A DNA stretch of 64,000 nucleotides from Sphingosinicella sp963974575 (GTDB lineage Bacteria; Pseudomonadota; Alphaproteobacteria; Sphingomonadales; Sphingomonadaceae). The notes beneath the pieces were generated by a model. The model saw only the letters and a list, made by a program, of their open reading frames with translations, ran no database searches and had not been told where the DNA came from. The stretch is taken from NCBI RefSeq assembly GCF_963974575.1, contig NZ_CAXBBQ010000012.1, positions 3,197-67,196 on the forward strand, given 5' to 3'. Positions 52,465-61,340 of this stretch are shown here, in pieces. A program made the position numbers and the translations under genes. Numbering within the stretch: position 1 is the stretch's first letter; every line of letters starts with the position of its first letter.

Positions 52465-54756
52465 CTACCCCTGCACCTCAACGAAACTGTCCAGCACACG
52501 CTTGTCGCCTGCGTGATCGAACGCGACTTCGAGCTTGTTGCCTTCGATCGCCTTGATCGTGCCGCCGCCGAATTTCTGGTGGAAGACGCGCATCCCGACG
52601 GAAAGGTCGCGGCGCGGGGCGGCGCCGACAGTGACCGAGACGGGCTTCGCGTCGATCTGCGTCGCGGTGCGGGTGGGGCGGCCGTAGGTTTGGGCGCGCT
52701 GCCAGCCGGGGCCGTGGCCGCGCTGGGTCGCACGGTGGACGTCGGCGAAGGGGTCGCGCTCGTCGAGCGCGGCGCGCCAGAGCGAGGCGCCGCCGGAGAG
52801 CGATGTTTCGGCCTCGATGTGCTCGCGCGGCAGTTCGCTGACGAAGCGTGAGGGGATCGACGAGGTCCACTGGCCATAAACGCGCCGGTTCGCGGCGTGG
52901 AGGATCGTCGCTTCCTGTTTTGCGCGCGTGATGCCGACGTAGGCGAGGCGGCGTTCCTCCTCCAGGCTCTTGAGGCCGCCTTCGTCGAGCGAGCGCTGCG
53001 AGGGGAAGACGCCTTCCTCCCAGCCGACGAGGAAGACGTGGTCGAACTCAAGGCCCTTGGCGCCGTGCAGGGTCATGATCGTGACCTTGGGTTCGTCGCG
53101 CGATTCCTCATTGTCCATCACGAGGCTGACGTGTTCGAGGAACGCCTCCATCGATTCGAACTCTTCCATCGCGCGGGTGAGTTCGAGGAGGTTTTCGACG
53201 CGGCCCTGCGCTTCGGTGGAGCGGTCGGCCTGCCACATGGCGAGGTAGCCGGATTCCTCGATGATGATGCGCGCGAGCTCCGGGTGGGGCATCTTGTCGG
53301 CATGGTGCCCGCGCCAGCGGCGGAAATCCTCCGAAAGCTGGGCGAGCGCCTTGCGCGCGGCGGGCGGGATTTCGTTCGTGCTGGCAATGTCGGAGGCGGC
53401 GACCGACAGCGGCGCGCCGGTGGCGGCGGCGAACTGGTGGAGGCGCTGCAGGCTCTTGTCGCCAAGGCCGCGCTTGGGGGTGTTGACGATGCGCTCGAAC
53501 GCGAGGTCGTCGGCGGGCTGCGCGACGACGCGGAAGTAGGCGAGGGCGTCGCGGATTTCGAGGCGGGCGAAGAAACGCGGCCCGCCGATGATGCGGAACG
53601 GGATGCCGACGCGCACGAAGCGCTCCTCGAACTCCAGCATCTGGTACTGCGCGCGCACGAGGATGGCGATGTGGTCGGCGGAGACGCCGCGCCGCTGGAG
53701 GCTTTCGATCTCCTCGCCGACGCGGCGGGCTTCTTCGGGACCGTCCCACACGCCGAGCACGCGGACTTTTTCACCGCTGTCCGCCTCGGTCCACAGCGTC
53801 TTGCCGAGGCGATCGGCGTTCTGCGCGATGAGGCCGCCCGCCGCGCCGAGGATGTGGCCGGTGGAGCGGTAGTTCTGTTCGAGGCGGATCACCTTGGCGC
53901 CGGGGAAATCCTGCTCGAAGCGCAGGATGTTGGCGACTTCGGCCCCGCGCCAGGAATAGATCGACTGGTCGTCGTCCCCCACGCAGCAGATGTTCTTGTG
54001 CTTCTGCGCGAGCAGGCGCAGCCAGAGGTACTGCGAGACGTTGGTGTCCTGATACTCGTCGACGAGGATGTAGCGGAAGCGCGTCTGGTACTGCTCCAGC
54101 ACGTCGCGGTGCTTGGTGAAGATGGTGAGCATGTGTAGCAGAAGATCGCCGAAATCGGTGGCGTTCAGCGCGACAAGACGGGCCTGATAGGCGGCGTAGA
54201 GCGTGCCCGCCTTGCCGTCCGCGAACGCCCACACTTCTTCTTTGGGCAGCGTCTCGGGCGTCCAGCCGCGGTTCTTCCACTTGTCGATGACACCGGCGAA
54301 CTGGCGTGCGGGCCAGCGTTTCTCGTCGAGATCGGCGGCGGTGATGATCTGCTTCAGCAGGCGGATCTGGTCGTCGGTATCGAGGATCGAGAAGTTCGAT
54401 TTGAGGCCGACAAGCTCGGCGTGGCGGCGCAGCATCTTCGCGGCGACGGCATGGAAGGTGCCGAGCCAGCCCAGCCCCTCCGACACGTCGCCGATCACGC
54501 TGTGCATCCGCTCGCGCATCTCGCGCGCGGCCTTGTTGGTGAAGGTGACGGCGAGGATTTCCGAAGGCCATGCGCGCTGCGTGTAGATGATGTGCGCAAG
54601 GCGCGAGGTGAGCGCGCGCGTTTTCCCCGTGCCTGCGCCCGCAAGCATCAGCACAGGGCCCTCCGTCGTCAGCACGGCATCGCGCTGCGGCGCGTTCAGG
54701 CCGCTCAGATAGGGCGGTTCATCGCGGGTCGAGGTGGGAACGGATACACTCATCAT
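52465..54756 (-). CDS. uvrD: UvrD/PcrA-type DNA helicase
   Basis: A 763-residue superfamily 1A 3'-5' helicase for nucleotide excision and mismatch repair. Motifs: Q-motif LNAPQRDAV, Walker A AGAGTGKT (about 39-46), motif II VDEYQDTN, and motif III GDDDQSIYSWRGA. The later motifs are FRIIGG...FFARLEIRDALAYFR, TIMTLHGAKGLEFDHVFLVG (motif V) and EERRLAYVGITRAK (motif VI). The C-terminus ends in a Tudor-like VGMRVFHQKFGGGTIKAIEGNKLEVAFD, as in PcrA. The start is ATG 54756 or the adjacent 54753. Confidence 0.95.
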   Translation of the reverse strand: MMSVSVPTSTRDEPPYLSGLNAPQRDAVLTTEGPVLMLAGAGTGKTRALTSRLAHIIYTQRAWPSEILAVTFTNKAAREMRERMHSVIGDVSEGLGWLGTFHAVAAKMLRRHAELVGLKSNFSILDTDDQIRLLKQIITAADLDEKRWPARQFAGVIDKWKNRGWTPETLPKEEVWAFADGKAGTLYAAYQARLVALNATDFGDLLLHMLTIFTKHRDVLEQYQTRFRYILVDEYQDTNVSQYLWLRLLAQKHKNICCVGDDDQSIYSWRGAEVANILRFEQDFPGAKVIRLEQNYRSTGHILGAAGGLIAQNADRLGKTLWTEADSGEKVRVLGVWDGPEEARRVGEEIESLQRRGVSADHIAILVRAQYQMLEFEERFVRVGIPFRIIGGPRFFARLEIRDALAYFRVVAQPADDLAFERIVNTPKRGLGDKSLQRLHQFAAATGAPLSVAASDIASTNEIPPAARKALAQLSEDFRRWRGHHADKMPHPELARIIIEESGYLAMWQADRSTEAQGRVENLLELTRAMEEFESMEAFLEHVSLVMDNEESRDEPKVTIMTLHGAKGLEFDHVFLVGWEEGVFPSQRSLDEGGLKSLEEERRLAYVGITRAKQEATILHAANRRVYGQWTSSIPSRFVSELPREHIEAETSLSGGASLWRAALDERDPFADVHRATQRGHGPGWQRAQTYGRPTRTATQIDAKPVSVTVGAAPRRDLSVGMRVFHQKFGGGTIKAIEGNKLEVAFDHAGDKRVLDSFVEVQG

Positions 54757-54822
54757 ACGCTGTGATAATCTCTATGGTGCTGTTTTGGCCAGTGTGAAGA
54801 ACATTTTGTGAACGGAAGCGCA

Positions 54823-57800
54823 ATGCGGAAGACGTGGATCGGTTTCGGTGCGGTGGCGGGAACGGCGGCTGTGGTGGCAACCGTGCCCTATTTCATAGAC
54901 TGGAACTGGTTCAAACCGCAGCTTGTTACGGCCGTGGAGGACGCGACCGGCTATGACGTGGAGGTGGCGGGAAGCATCGGCTTTTCGCTGCTGCCGAGCC
55001 CGCGGCTTTCCGCCGAGGGCGTTACCGTCACCGGCTTCGGGCCGAGCCGCGAACCGCTGGTGAAGGCGCAGAAGCTGTCTGCCGCCGTCGCCTTTCTGCC
55101 GCTGCTCTCGAAGCGCGCGGAAGTAAAATACATCGCGCTCGAAACGCCTGTCGTGCGCATCATCAACTACGCCGATGGTACCAACAACTGGTCTGATCCG
55201 GCGAAAGTGGACAAGGGATCATCCGGCGGCGAACTCTCGATCGAGGATTTCCGCATCGAGAAGGGCACGTTCATCCTGCAGTCGCCCGAGGGCGAGCCGA
55301 CGCGGGTGGACGATATCGACATGAACGTCGCCATCGCAAGCGCGGCAGGGCCGTACACCGTAGAGGGCTCCCTGCGTTACGGCGCCATGCCGGTGACGCT
55401 GAAAGCGGATTACGAACAGGGCGGGCTCAAGCTTGATGCGACGCTCGCAGACGCTGGAACAATCGCCTTCGCAGGCCGGATCGGCGAGGCGGAAGGGGAC
55501 GCTGCGACACCGGTTTCGGGGAGGCTGACGCTCAAAGGCGAAAAGCTTGGTGATCTGCTTGCGGCGTTCAGCGGCGAAGACGCCTCTAAGGCGCTTGCCT
55601 ACGCGAAGCCTGTCGAGTTCAAGGCCGCGATCGAGGGCACGACGGAGCGCCTTCGCCTCGCCGATGTCAGCGGAACAGTGGCGGGATCGAAATTCGGCGG
55701 CGCATTCGACGTTGAGCGCGGCGACAGGACGACGATCAGCGGACGATTGATCTTCGACGCGCTGAATGCTGCGGACTGGATGTCCGCCGAAAACAAGGAC
55801 GAAGACGAGGAACCCTTCACGCTTCCCGAAACGATCGACGCCGATCTGCTCGTGCGCGTGAACGATGCGCGCTACGACACGATGCAGCTTGGCGCCGTGA
55901 ACGCGCCCGTGAAACTTGCGAACCGGGTGGTGACGCTCGGCGACACGCGGCTCGCGCTCGCAGGCGGCGGCAGCGCTGTCGTGCGCGGTATCCTTGATGC
56001 AGCGGACGGCGAACCGCGCTTCCGAGGCCGCTTCGGCACCAGCCTGCCGCGCCCGGCGCAGACACTCGCGGCGTTAGGCACAGACGGTTACACGTCGCTG
56101 CCGCCCGCGACGCTCGGCGGTACGATCGAATACCGCGACGACGCCGTTACGCTCGGTGACCTGCGCGGAACGCTGGACGGCAAAACAGTGGGCGGCAAGG
56201 TTCACTATCCGCTGGAAGAAACGCTGCCCATCGACGTTACGCTCGGCCTGCAGGGCGTGAACTGGGACCGTATCGTTTCGAAACCGTCGACCGTTGCCAA
56301 ATCGGACGATGCCTTCGCGCGCACCGTGAATTTCGACGTGCGGCTCGGCGAGCTTCTGATGGGCGGCAGCCGCTACGGCGGCATCACCGCGAAGGGCAAC
56401 TACGCCGCCGACAAGGTCACACTGGCGCAGGCGGTGGTGCAGGAAGCCATGGGCTTCGCGATCACCGCGAAGGGCAGCATCGACAAGCTCTCGGCGGATC
56501 GGACCGCCGACCTCGCGCTCGGCCTTGCGGGTGAGGGCGTGAAGGGTGCGATCACCGTGAAGGGGCCGATGTCGAAGCTCGATGTCGGTGGCGCCGTGAC
56601 GTATGCGGGCGCGGAAATCGGCCTCAACGGCTGGGTGCGGACAGAGCCGGACGTCGCCTATCAGCTTGCTGCCTCGGCGAAGGCGCCGGAGGCGGGCGCC
56701 GTGCTGGCGCGGCTGCAGGATGAACCGCGCGCGGCGAAGCTTGGCCCGCTCGACCTCGGAATGCAGATCGCGGGCGCGGGCGATGTCGCGAAAATCACCG
56801 GCATCGCAGGCAAGATCGGCAGCATGACGCTTTCGGGTGAGGCGTCGGTCAATACGGGCGGTTCGGTGCCGGTGGTGAACGCCGTGCTGAATGCAGGCGT
56901 CGTGCCCGTGCTCGCGCTGATGGGTGACGACGGGACCGGCGCGGCAGAGGCAGCCAGCGGGAAGGGTGCGCGCTGGTCTTCGGAGCCGCTCTCGTTCGAC
57001 TGGATCCGCAATTTCAATGGCCGCATTTCGTTGACGGCGGAGCGGGCGCTTTATGACGCCTACGTGCTCGACAAGCCTGCACTCGCGCTCGTTGCCAAGG
57101 GCGGGACGCTCAGTATCGAAGGCTTGAAGGGTGGTCTCTACGGCGGCACCTTCACCGCGTCCGGCACGCTCACGTCCGGCGACGCGCAGAGCATGGCGAT
57201 GAAGCTCGCGCTGAGCGGTGTGCCGGTGGAGCCGTTCCTGAAAGCCGCGATGGCGAGCGCGCCCGCGACGGGCACCGTCGACATGACCGCGAATGTCACA
57301 GCGCGCGGGCGCTCGCAGAAAGCGCTGATGTCCTCGCTCGCCGGGCCGGTACGCATGGCGGCGACGAACGGCGTGATCCGAAAGGTCAATCTGAAGGCGC
57401 TCGACGAGGAGCTGAACGACCTGCGTTCGCTCGACAGTTTCGCGCGCTTCGCAGGCACGGCGCTGAAAGGCGGCGAAACGCAATACCGCACGCTCGCGAT
57501 CGACGCGACCGGCAAGGGCGGCCGCTTTAACATCGACAAGGTGACGAGCGACATGGACGGCGGCAGCGTCACCGCGAAGGGCTATGTCGACATGGGCGCG
57601 TGGTACGCGGACAGCGTCGCCACCATCCGGCTCGGCAGCCACAAGGATGCGCCGGCGATCCCCGCGACCATCAAGGGGCCGCTGCCGGTGCCGGAGGTCA
57701 AATACTCGCTCGGCCCTCTGCAGACGTGGTTCGGAAAGCGCATCGCGCTCGTCGGCATCAACGCGGCCGTGGGCGGCGACAAGCTCGATCTCGGCAGCCT

Positions 57801-57963
57801 CATCGGCGGCAAGAAGACGCAGACGCCTGCGGTGGCGGAAGGGGAGGCCCCCGCCGAAGCGGCGCCGCAGAAAACGGTCGAGGAAGAACTCGGCACCGCG
57901 CTCGGCAAGGGTCTCGGCAAGCTGTTCGGGAAGAAGAAACCGGCAGAAGAGCCGCAGCAGTAG
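54823..57963 (+). CDS. AsmA-family protein (1046 aa)
   Basis: A large inner-membrane-anchored periplasmic protein. One N-terminal helix (about 5-25) is followed by DWNWFKPQLVTAVEDATGYDVEVAGSI, the AsmA domain start. Long beta-rich repeats and a C-terminal AsmA_2 region follow (SSLAGPVRMAATNGVIRKVNLKALDEELN...). It ends in a low-complexity Ala/Pro/Lys tail (EGEAPAEAAPQKTVEEELG). Family members are thought to bridge the envelope for phospholipid transport or outer-membrane assembly. ATG 54823, after GGAAG, is preferred over GTG 54808. It lies tail to tail with rsmD with 2 bp between. Confidence 0.88.
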   Translation: MRKTWIGFGAVAGTAAVVATVPYFIDWNWFKPQLVTAVEDATGYDVEVAGSIGFSLLPSPRLSAEGVTVTGFGPSREPLVKAQKLSAAVAFLPLLSKRAEVKYIALETPVVRIINYADGTNNWSDPAKVDKGSSGGELSIEDFRIEKGTFILQSPEGEPTRVDDIDMNVAIASAAGPYTVEGSLRYGAMPVTLKADYEQGGLKLDATLADAGTIAFAGRIGEAEGDAATPVSGRLTLKGEKLGDLLAAFSGEDASKALAYAKPVEFKAAIEGTTERLRLADVSGTVAGSKFGGAFDVERGDRTTISGRLIFDALNAADWMSAENKDEDEEPFTLPETIDADLLVRVNDARYDTMQLGAVNAPVKLANRVVTLGDTRLALAGGGSAVVRGILDAADGEPRFRGRFGTSLPRPAQTLAALGTDGYTSLPPATLGGTIEYRDDAVTLGDLRGTLDGKTVGGKVHYPLEETLPIDVTLGLQGVNWDRIVSKPSTVAKSDDAFARTVNFDVRLGELLMGGSRYGGITAKGNYAADKVTLAQAVVQEAMGFAITAKGSIDKLSADRTADLALGLAGEGVKGAITVKGPMSKLDVGGAVTYAGAEIGLNGWVRTEPDVAYQLAASAKAPEAGAVLARLQDEPRAAKLGPLDLGMQIAGAGDVAKITGIAGKIGSMTLSGEASVNTGGSVPVVNAVLNAGVVPVLALMGDDGTGAAEAASGKGARWSSEPLSFDWIRNFNGRISLTAERALYDAYVLDKPALALVAKGGTLSIEGLKGGLYGGTFTASGTLTSGDAQSMAMKLALSGVPVEPFLKAAMASAPATGTVDMTANVTARGRSQKALMSSLAGPVRMAATNGVIRKVNLKALDEELNDLRSLDSFARFAGTALKGGETQYRTLAIDATGKGGRFNIDKVTSDMDGGSVTAKGYVDMGAWYADSVATIRLGSHKDAPAIPATIKGPLPVPEVKYSLGPLQTWFGKRIALVGINAAVGGDKLDLGSLIGGKKTQTPAVAEGEAPAEAAPQKTVEEELGTALGKGLGKLFGKKKPAEEPQQ

Positions 57964-57965
57964 CC

Positions 57966-58508
57966 CTACAGCGACCGGAGCAAATGGAGGCTGGCCTTGC
58001 CGACGATGCGCACCGTATCGGTCGTATAGCCTTCGGCCGCCAGCGCCTCATCGCGCCGCGTTTCCACGCTGATCCACGCGCCCGGCGCCAGCCAGCCGCC
58101 CTGCCGCAAGGCCGCGAGCGCCCGCTCGCCAAGCCCCTTGCCGTAGGGCGGATCGAGCAGCACGAGGTCATACGGCAGGATCGCCGTCCCCGGCGCATCC
58201 GCGCTCCGCGCCAGCACGTCGGTGCGGTCGGCAGCGCCGAGCTTCGCGATATTGGCCTTGAGCGCGGCGAGTGCTGCGCGGTCTGTCTCGATGAACGTCG
58301 CGTGTGCTGCGCCGCGTGACAGGGCTTCGAGCCCGAGCGCACCCGTGCCCGCGAAGAGGTCGGCAACGCGCAGCCCTTCGAAGGTGCCGAGACGGCTCGT
58401 CAGCATCGAGAACAAGGTTTCGCGCGCCCGATCGGCCGTGGGCCGTGTTTCGGCACCCGCAGGCGCGACGAGCGGCCGTCCGCGCCATGCGCCGGCGATG
58501 ATCCTCAT
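57966..58508 (-). CDS. rsmD: 16S rRNA (guanine966-N2)-methyltransferase
   Basis: A 180-residue SAM enzyme acting on G966 of 16S rRNA. The N-terminus MRIIAGAWRGRPL with RPTADRARETLFSML is the RsmD signature. SAM motif I is LFAGTGALGLEALSRGA (51-67) and catalytic motif IV LLDPPYGKG (117-125). ATG 58508 overlaps the rluB-like stop as ATGA, so the two rRNA-modification genes are translationally coupled. Confidence 0.93.
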   Translation of the reverse strand: MRIIAGAWRGRPLVAPAGAETRPTADRARETLFSMLTSRLGTFEGLRVADLFAGTGALGLEALSRGAAHATFIETDRAALAALKANIAKLGAADRTDVLARSADAPGTAILPYDLVLLDPPYGKGLGERALAALRQGGWLAPGAWISVETRRDEALAAEGYTTDTVRIVGKASLHLLRSL

Positions 58509-59770
58509 TTGCCCGGAAGGCGGCTCCGCAGCCGCGACACCACATCGTCGGGAATCTGATCGACGCCGCGTACCGGCAGGTCGTCGAGATCGAACGGACC
58601 GTAGCCGACGCGGATCAGCCGTGTGACTTGAAGACCGAGATGTTCGAGAACCTTGCGCACCTCGCGGTTCTTGCCTTCGGTGATGCTGATCAGCAGCCAC
58701 GAATAAGAGCCCGATTTATGCTCGATGTCCGCGTTGATCGAGCCGTAGCGCACGCCCTCGATGGTGACGCCCTCGGCGAGCGCTTCCAGCTGGCGGGCGT
58801 TTACGAGGCCGAACACGCGCACGCGGTAACGCCGGACAAACGCATTCGCGGGCAGTTCCATCGCGCGCTTCAGTTCGCCGTCGTTGGTGAGCAGCAGCAG
58901 GCCTTCGGTGTTCATGTCGAGTCGGCCGATGGTGACGAGGCGCGGCAGGTCCTTCGGCAGCAGATCGTAGATCGTGGCGCGGCCCTTGGGATCGCGCGCC
59001 GTCGTCAGGCAGCCGGTGGGCTTGTGGAAGCGGTAGAGCCGTGTCGCGCTGGTCACGGCGACGGGGTTGCCGTCCACCGTCACCTCGGCCAGCGAGGCGA
59101 GGTTGAGCGCGGGCGAGGTCAGCACCGTGCCGGCGACGGCGACTCGGCCCTCGGCGATCATCCGCTCGATATCCCGTCGCGAGCCGACGCCGGCGCGTGC
59201 GAGCAGCTTGGCGATGCGCTGCGGCGCGCCCGTGCGGTGCGTGGCGGGGGCGGCGGGGTCTTCGGAGCGGCGCGTGGGGCGCTCGCCGGGATGCCGTGAG
59301 GGCCGCTCGTCCTGGCGCCGCGAGGGACGCCCGTCAGCGCGGCGCGAAGGCCGCTCGTCCGTATCCGCGCGCCGGGCCGGGCGCTGGCCCATGCCGCCGC
59401 CCGGGCGCGGACGACGCTCGCTGCGTTCGCCCGTACGTGCGTTCTCGCGCTCACCTGTGCGTTCGTTGGCGCTTCGCTCACCGGTCGGGCGTTCACGGCG
59501 CGTCCGTTCCCGTGTCTGTTCAGGGGGCGTCCGTTCTTCAGGCGTCCGGACCCGGAGCGTCCGTTCGCGGACAGGCCGCCCGGGTCCACGCTCGCCGCCG
59601 CGTTCGCCGGTTCGTTGAGCGGCCTGCGGGCCTTCGGGCGCGCGATCGTCAGGTCGGCGATCGGTGGGGCGGCGCGGCCGCTGCGGCTTTCCGTCCAGCG
59701 GCGGACGTGCGGGTCCGCCTGCCTTCGATGGGCGACGCGGCGGACCGGAGCGGCGAGGGGGTTTCGACAT
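58505..59770 (-). CDS. rluB: 23S rRNA pseudouridine synthase (RluB type) with long Arg-rich N-terminus
   Basis: A 421-residue protein. About 180 residues at the front are low-complexity Arg/Pro/Glu/Gly repeats (GER, TGER, RPSRR units). Then comes an S4 RNA-binding domain (RIAKLLARAGVGSRRDIERMIAEGRV) and the RsuA/RluB catalytic domain with Asp in GRLDMNTEGLLLLTNDGEL. GKNREVRKVLEHLG and LIRVGYGPF complete the family pattern. The core matches normal RluB, so the extension is an addition, probably disordered and RNA-binding. ATG 59770 is preferred over the in-frame TTG 59779. Confidence 0.9.
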   Translation of the reverse strand: MSKPPRRSGPPRRPSKAGGPARPPLDGKPQRPRRPTDRRPDDRAPEGPQAAQRTGERGGERGPGRPVRERTLRVRTPEERTPPEQTRERTRRERPTGERSANERTGERENARTGERSERRPRPGGGMGQRPARRADTDERPSRRADGRPSRRQDERPSRHPGERPTRRSEDPAAPATHRTGAPQRIAKLLARAGVGSRRDIERMIAEGRVAVAGTVLTSPALNLASLAEVTVDGNPVAVTSATRLYRFHKPTGCLTTARDPKGRATIYDLLPKDLPRLVTIGRLDMNTEGLLLLTNDGELKRAMELPANAFVRRYRVRVFGLVNARQLEALAEGVTIEGVRYGSINADIEHKSGSYSWLLISITEGKNREVRKVLEHLGLQVTRLIRVGYGPFDLDDLPVRGVDQIPDDVVSRLRSRLPGK

Positions 59771-59839
59771 GCCGCTCAACTGGACCGGAAGCAGGGAATT
59801 GGCAAGCCCGCCACTTTCCGCTAGTGGCTTCCCGCCTGT

Positions 59840-59924
59840 GCCCCTGTGGCGGAATTGGTAGACGCGCTCGACTCAAAATCGAGTTTCGCAAGAAGTGTCG
59901 GTTCGAGTCCGACCGGGGGTACCA
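59840..59924 (+). tRNA. tRNA-Leu (CAA)
   Basis: A class II tRNA with a short variable arm. The acceptor strands are GCCCCTG and CGGGGGT, the anticodon stem CTCGA/TCGAG has loop CTCAAAA (anticodon CAA), and the T arm is GTCGG-TTCGAGT-CCGAC. CCA is encoded (59922-59924). A tyrosine integrase gene begins 160 bp downstream in the same direction, so the 3' end is the likely integration site. Confidence 0.94.
59899..59924 (+). other. Probable attachment site (att) in the tRNA-Leu 3' end
   Basis: Integrases of this type usually recombine within the T-arm and acceptor end of a tRNA gene, which the element restores. The window shows only one copy; the matching repeat at the far end of the element would lie beyond 64000. 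The exact core is therefore not defined. Confidence 0.4.
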
Positions 59925-60014
59925 TCGACCGTCCGTGGACGTCCATTTTCGTCCGCCAAGTGACTGGTTTTGCTTTGTTATTTCTGCTATGGTGTCCGCA
60001 GGAATTCGGGCTCG

Positions 60015-60060
60015 TCGATACCATACCGCGTCAAGTTCTTGGTACTTTTCTTGGTATCGA
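60015..60060. repeat. Inverted and direct repeats before the integrase gene
   Basis: A 9-bp perfect inverted repeat, TCGATACCA (60015-60023) and TGGTATCGA (60052-60060), encloses two direct copies of TTCTTGGTA (60036-60044 and 60048-60056) set 12 bp apart. They sit between the tRNA end and the integrase start, the expected place for integrase arm-type or excisionase sites. GGTACCAT recurs at 59918 and 60079. Confidence 0.5.
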
Positions 60061-60083
60061 ATTGCCCTCCTGAAGGAGGTACC

Positions 60084-61304
60084 ATGCGACTCTCGGCGCT
60101 GGCGATCCGCAACGCGAAACCGCGTGAGACGCCATACAAGCTCGGCGACGGCGGCGGGCTCTATCTGCTCATCAAACCGAACAGTGCGCGGCTCTGGCGC
60201 ATGAACTACGCATACATGGGGCGGCAGAAGACGCTCTCTTTCGGCGAATGGCCCCTGATCAGCTTGGCCGAGGCGCGGGAAAAGCGCGACGAGGCCCGTC
60301 GCATCCTCGCGGCCGGGCTCGATCCGTCCGAGGAGCGGAAGCTGGAGCAGATGCGCGCGGAGCTTGCGGCCAGCAACACGTTCCGGGCGATTGCCGAGGA
60401 ATGGTACCTCAAGAACGAACGCGAGGGCCTTTCAAGCCTCACGCTGGCGAAAATCCGCTGGCTCCTCGACAAGGCGTACGCGACGCTCGCCAACCGCCCG
60501 ATCACGGAGATCGGCGCGCAGGAGGTGCTGATGGTCCTGCGGCGCATAGAGGCGGCGAAACATTACGAGAGCGCCAAACGGATGCGCAGCATCATTAGCC
60601 GCGTGTTCCGCTACGCCATCGCCACGGCGAGAGCCGACCGGGACGTTGCCGTGGACTTGCGCGGTGCCTTGGTGACGCCAAAGGTCAAACACCTTGCCGC
60701 CATTACCGACCCGGCCAATGCAGGCGGACTGATGCGGGCCATTGCCGGATATAACGGTCACACCATCACGAAAATCGCGCTGGAGATGTCCGCGCACGTA
60801 TTCGTGCGTCCCGGCGAGCTGCGTCAGGCCGAGTGGCCGGAGTTCGATTTCGACCGGGCGCTATGGGTGCTTCCGTCCGAGAAGATGAAAATGCGCCGAC
60901 CGCACCGGGTGCCGCTTTCGCGACAGGTGCTGGCACTTCTCGAGCAACTGAAGCCGCTCACCGGGCACGGCCGGTATGTGTTTCCGTCGTTCCACACGCC
61001 GCGCCGCCCGATGTCGGAGAATACCGTGAACACGGCCTTGAGACGTCTTGGCTACGCCCAGGACGAGATGACGGCTCATGGTTTCCGGGCGATGGCAGCA
61101 ACGCTGCTCAACGAGATGAGCATCTGGAACGCAGACGCGATCGAGCGGCAGCTGGCCCACATGGAGAACAACGGCGTGCGCCGCGCCTACACGCGAGGTG
61201 AATACTGGGAAGAGCGCGTGCGCATGATGCAGCACTGGTCGGACTATCTCGACCAGCTCCGCGACGGCGCAAAGGTGATCAGAGCGAAGTTTGGAGCGGC
61301 GTGA
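60084..61304 (+). CDS. Tyrosine-type integrase of an integrative element
   Basis: A 406-residue P4-type integrase. The N-terminal arm-binding domain (about 3-85) is LSALAIRNAKPRETPYKLGDGGGLYLLI, then a SAM-like core-binding domain, then the catalytic domain. The catalytic set is complete: R242 in VRPGEL, H332 and R335 in AHGFR, H359 in QLAHM and nucleophile Y369 in RRAYTR. The start ATG 60084 is fixed by AAGGAGGT four bases before it; the frame is open 38 codons upstream through the repeats but has no ribosome site. It should integrate and excise the element at tRNA-Leu. The protein looks intact. Confidence 0.93.
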   Translation: MRLSALAIRNAKPRETPYKLGDGGGLYLLIKPNSARLWRMNYAYMGRQKTLSFGEWPLISLAEAREKRDEARRILAAGLDPSEERKLEQMRAELAASNTFRAIAEEWYLKNEREGLSSLTLAKIRWLLDKAYATLANRPITEIGAQEVLMVLRRIEAAKHYESAKRMRSIISRVFRYAIATARADRDVAVDLRGALVTPKVKHLAAITDPANAGGLMRAIAGYNGHTITKIALEMSAHVFVRPGELRQAEWPEFDFDRALWVLPSEKMKMRRPHRVPLSRQVLALLEQLKPLTGHGRYVFPSFHTPRRPMSENTVNTALRRLGYAQDEMTAHGFRAMAATLLNEMSIWNADAIERQLAHMENNGVRRAYTRGEYWEERVRMMQHWSDYLDQLRDGAKVIRAKFGAA

Positions 61305-61340
61305 ACGTATGACTTGAACCCATAGAACGAAGCGGAGTTG

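Noticed and set aside
56074..57642. A 522-codon minus-strand frame
   Set aside because: Antisense shadow of the AsmA gene.
59150..59600. Repetitive GC-rich DNA that could suggest a CRISPR or satellite array
   Set aside because: The repeats are irregular and in frame, encoding the Arg-rich extension of the pseudouridine synthase; no spacers or conserved direct repeats.
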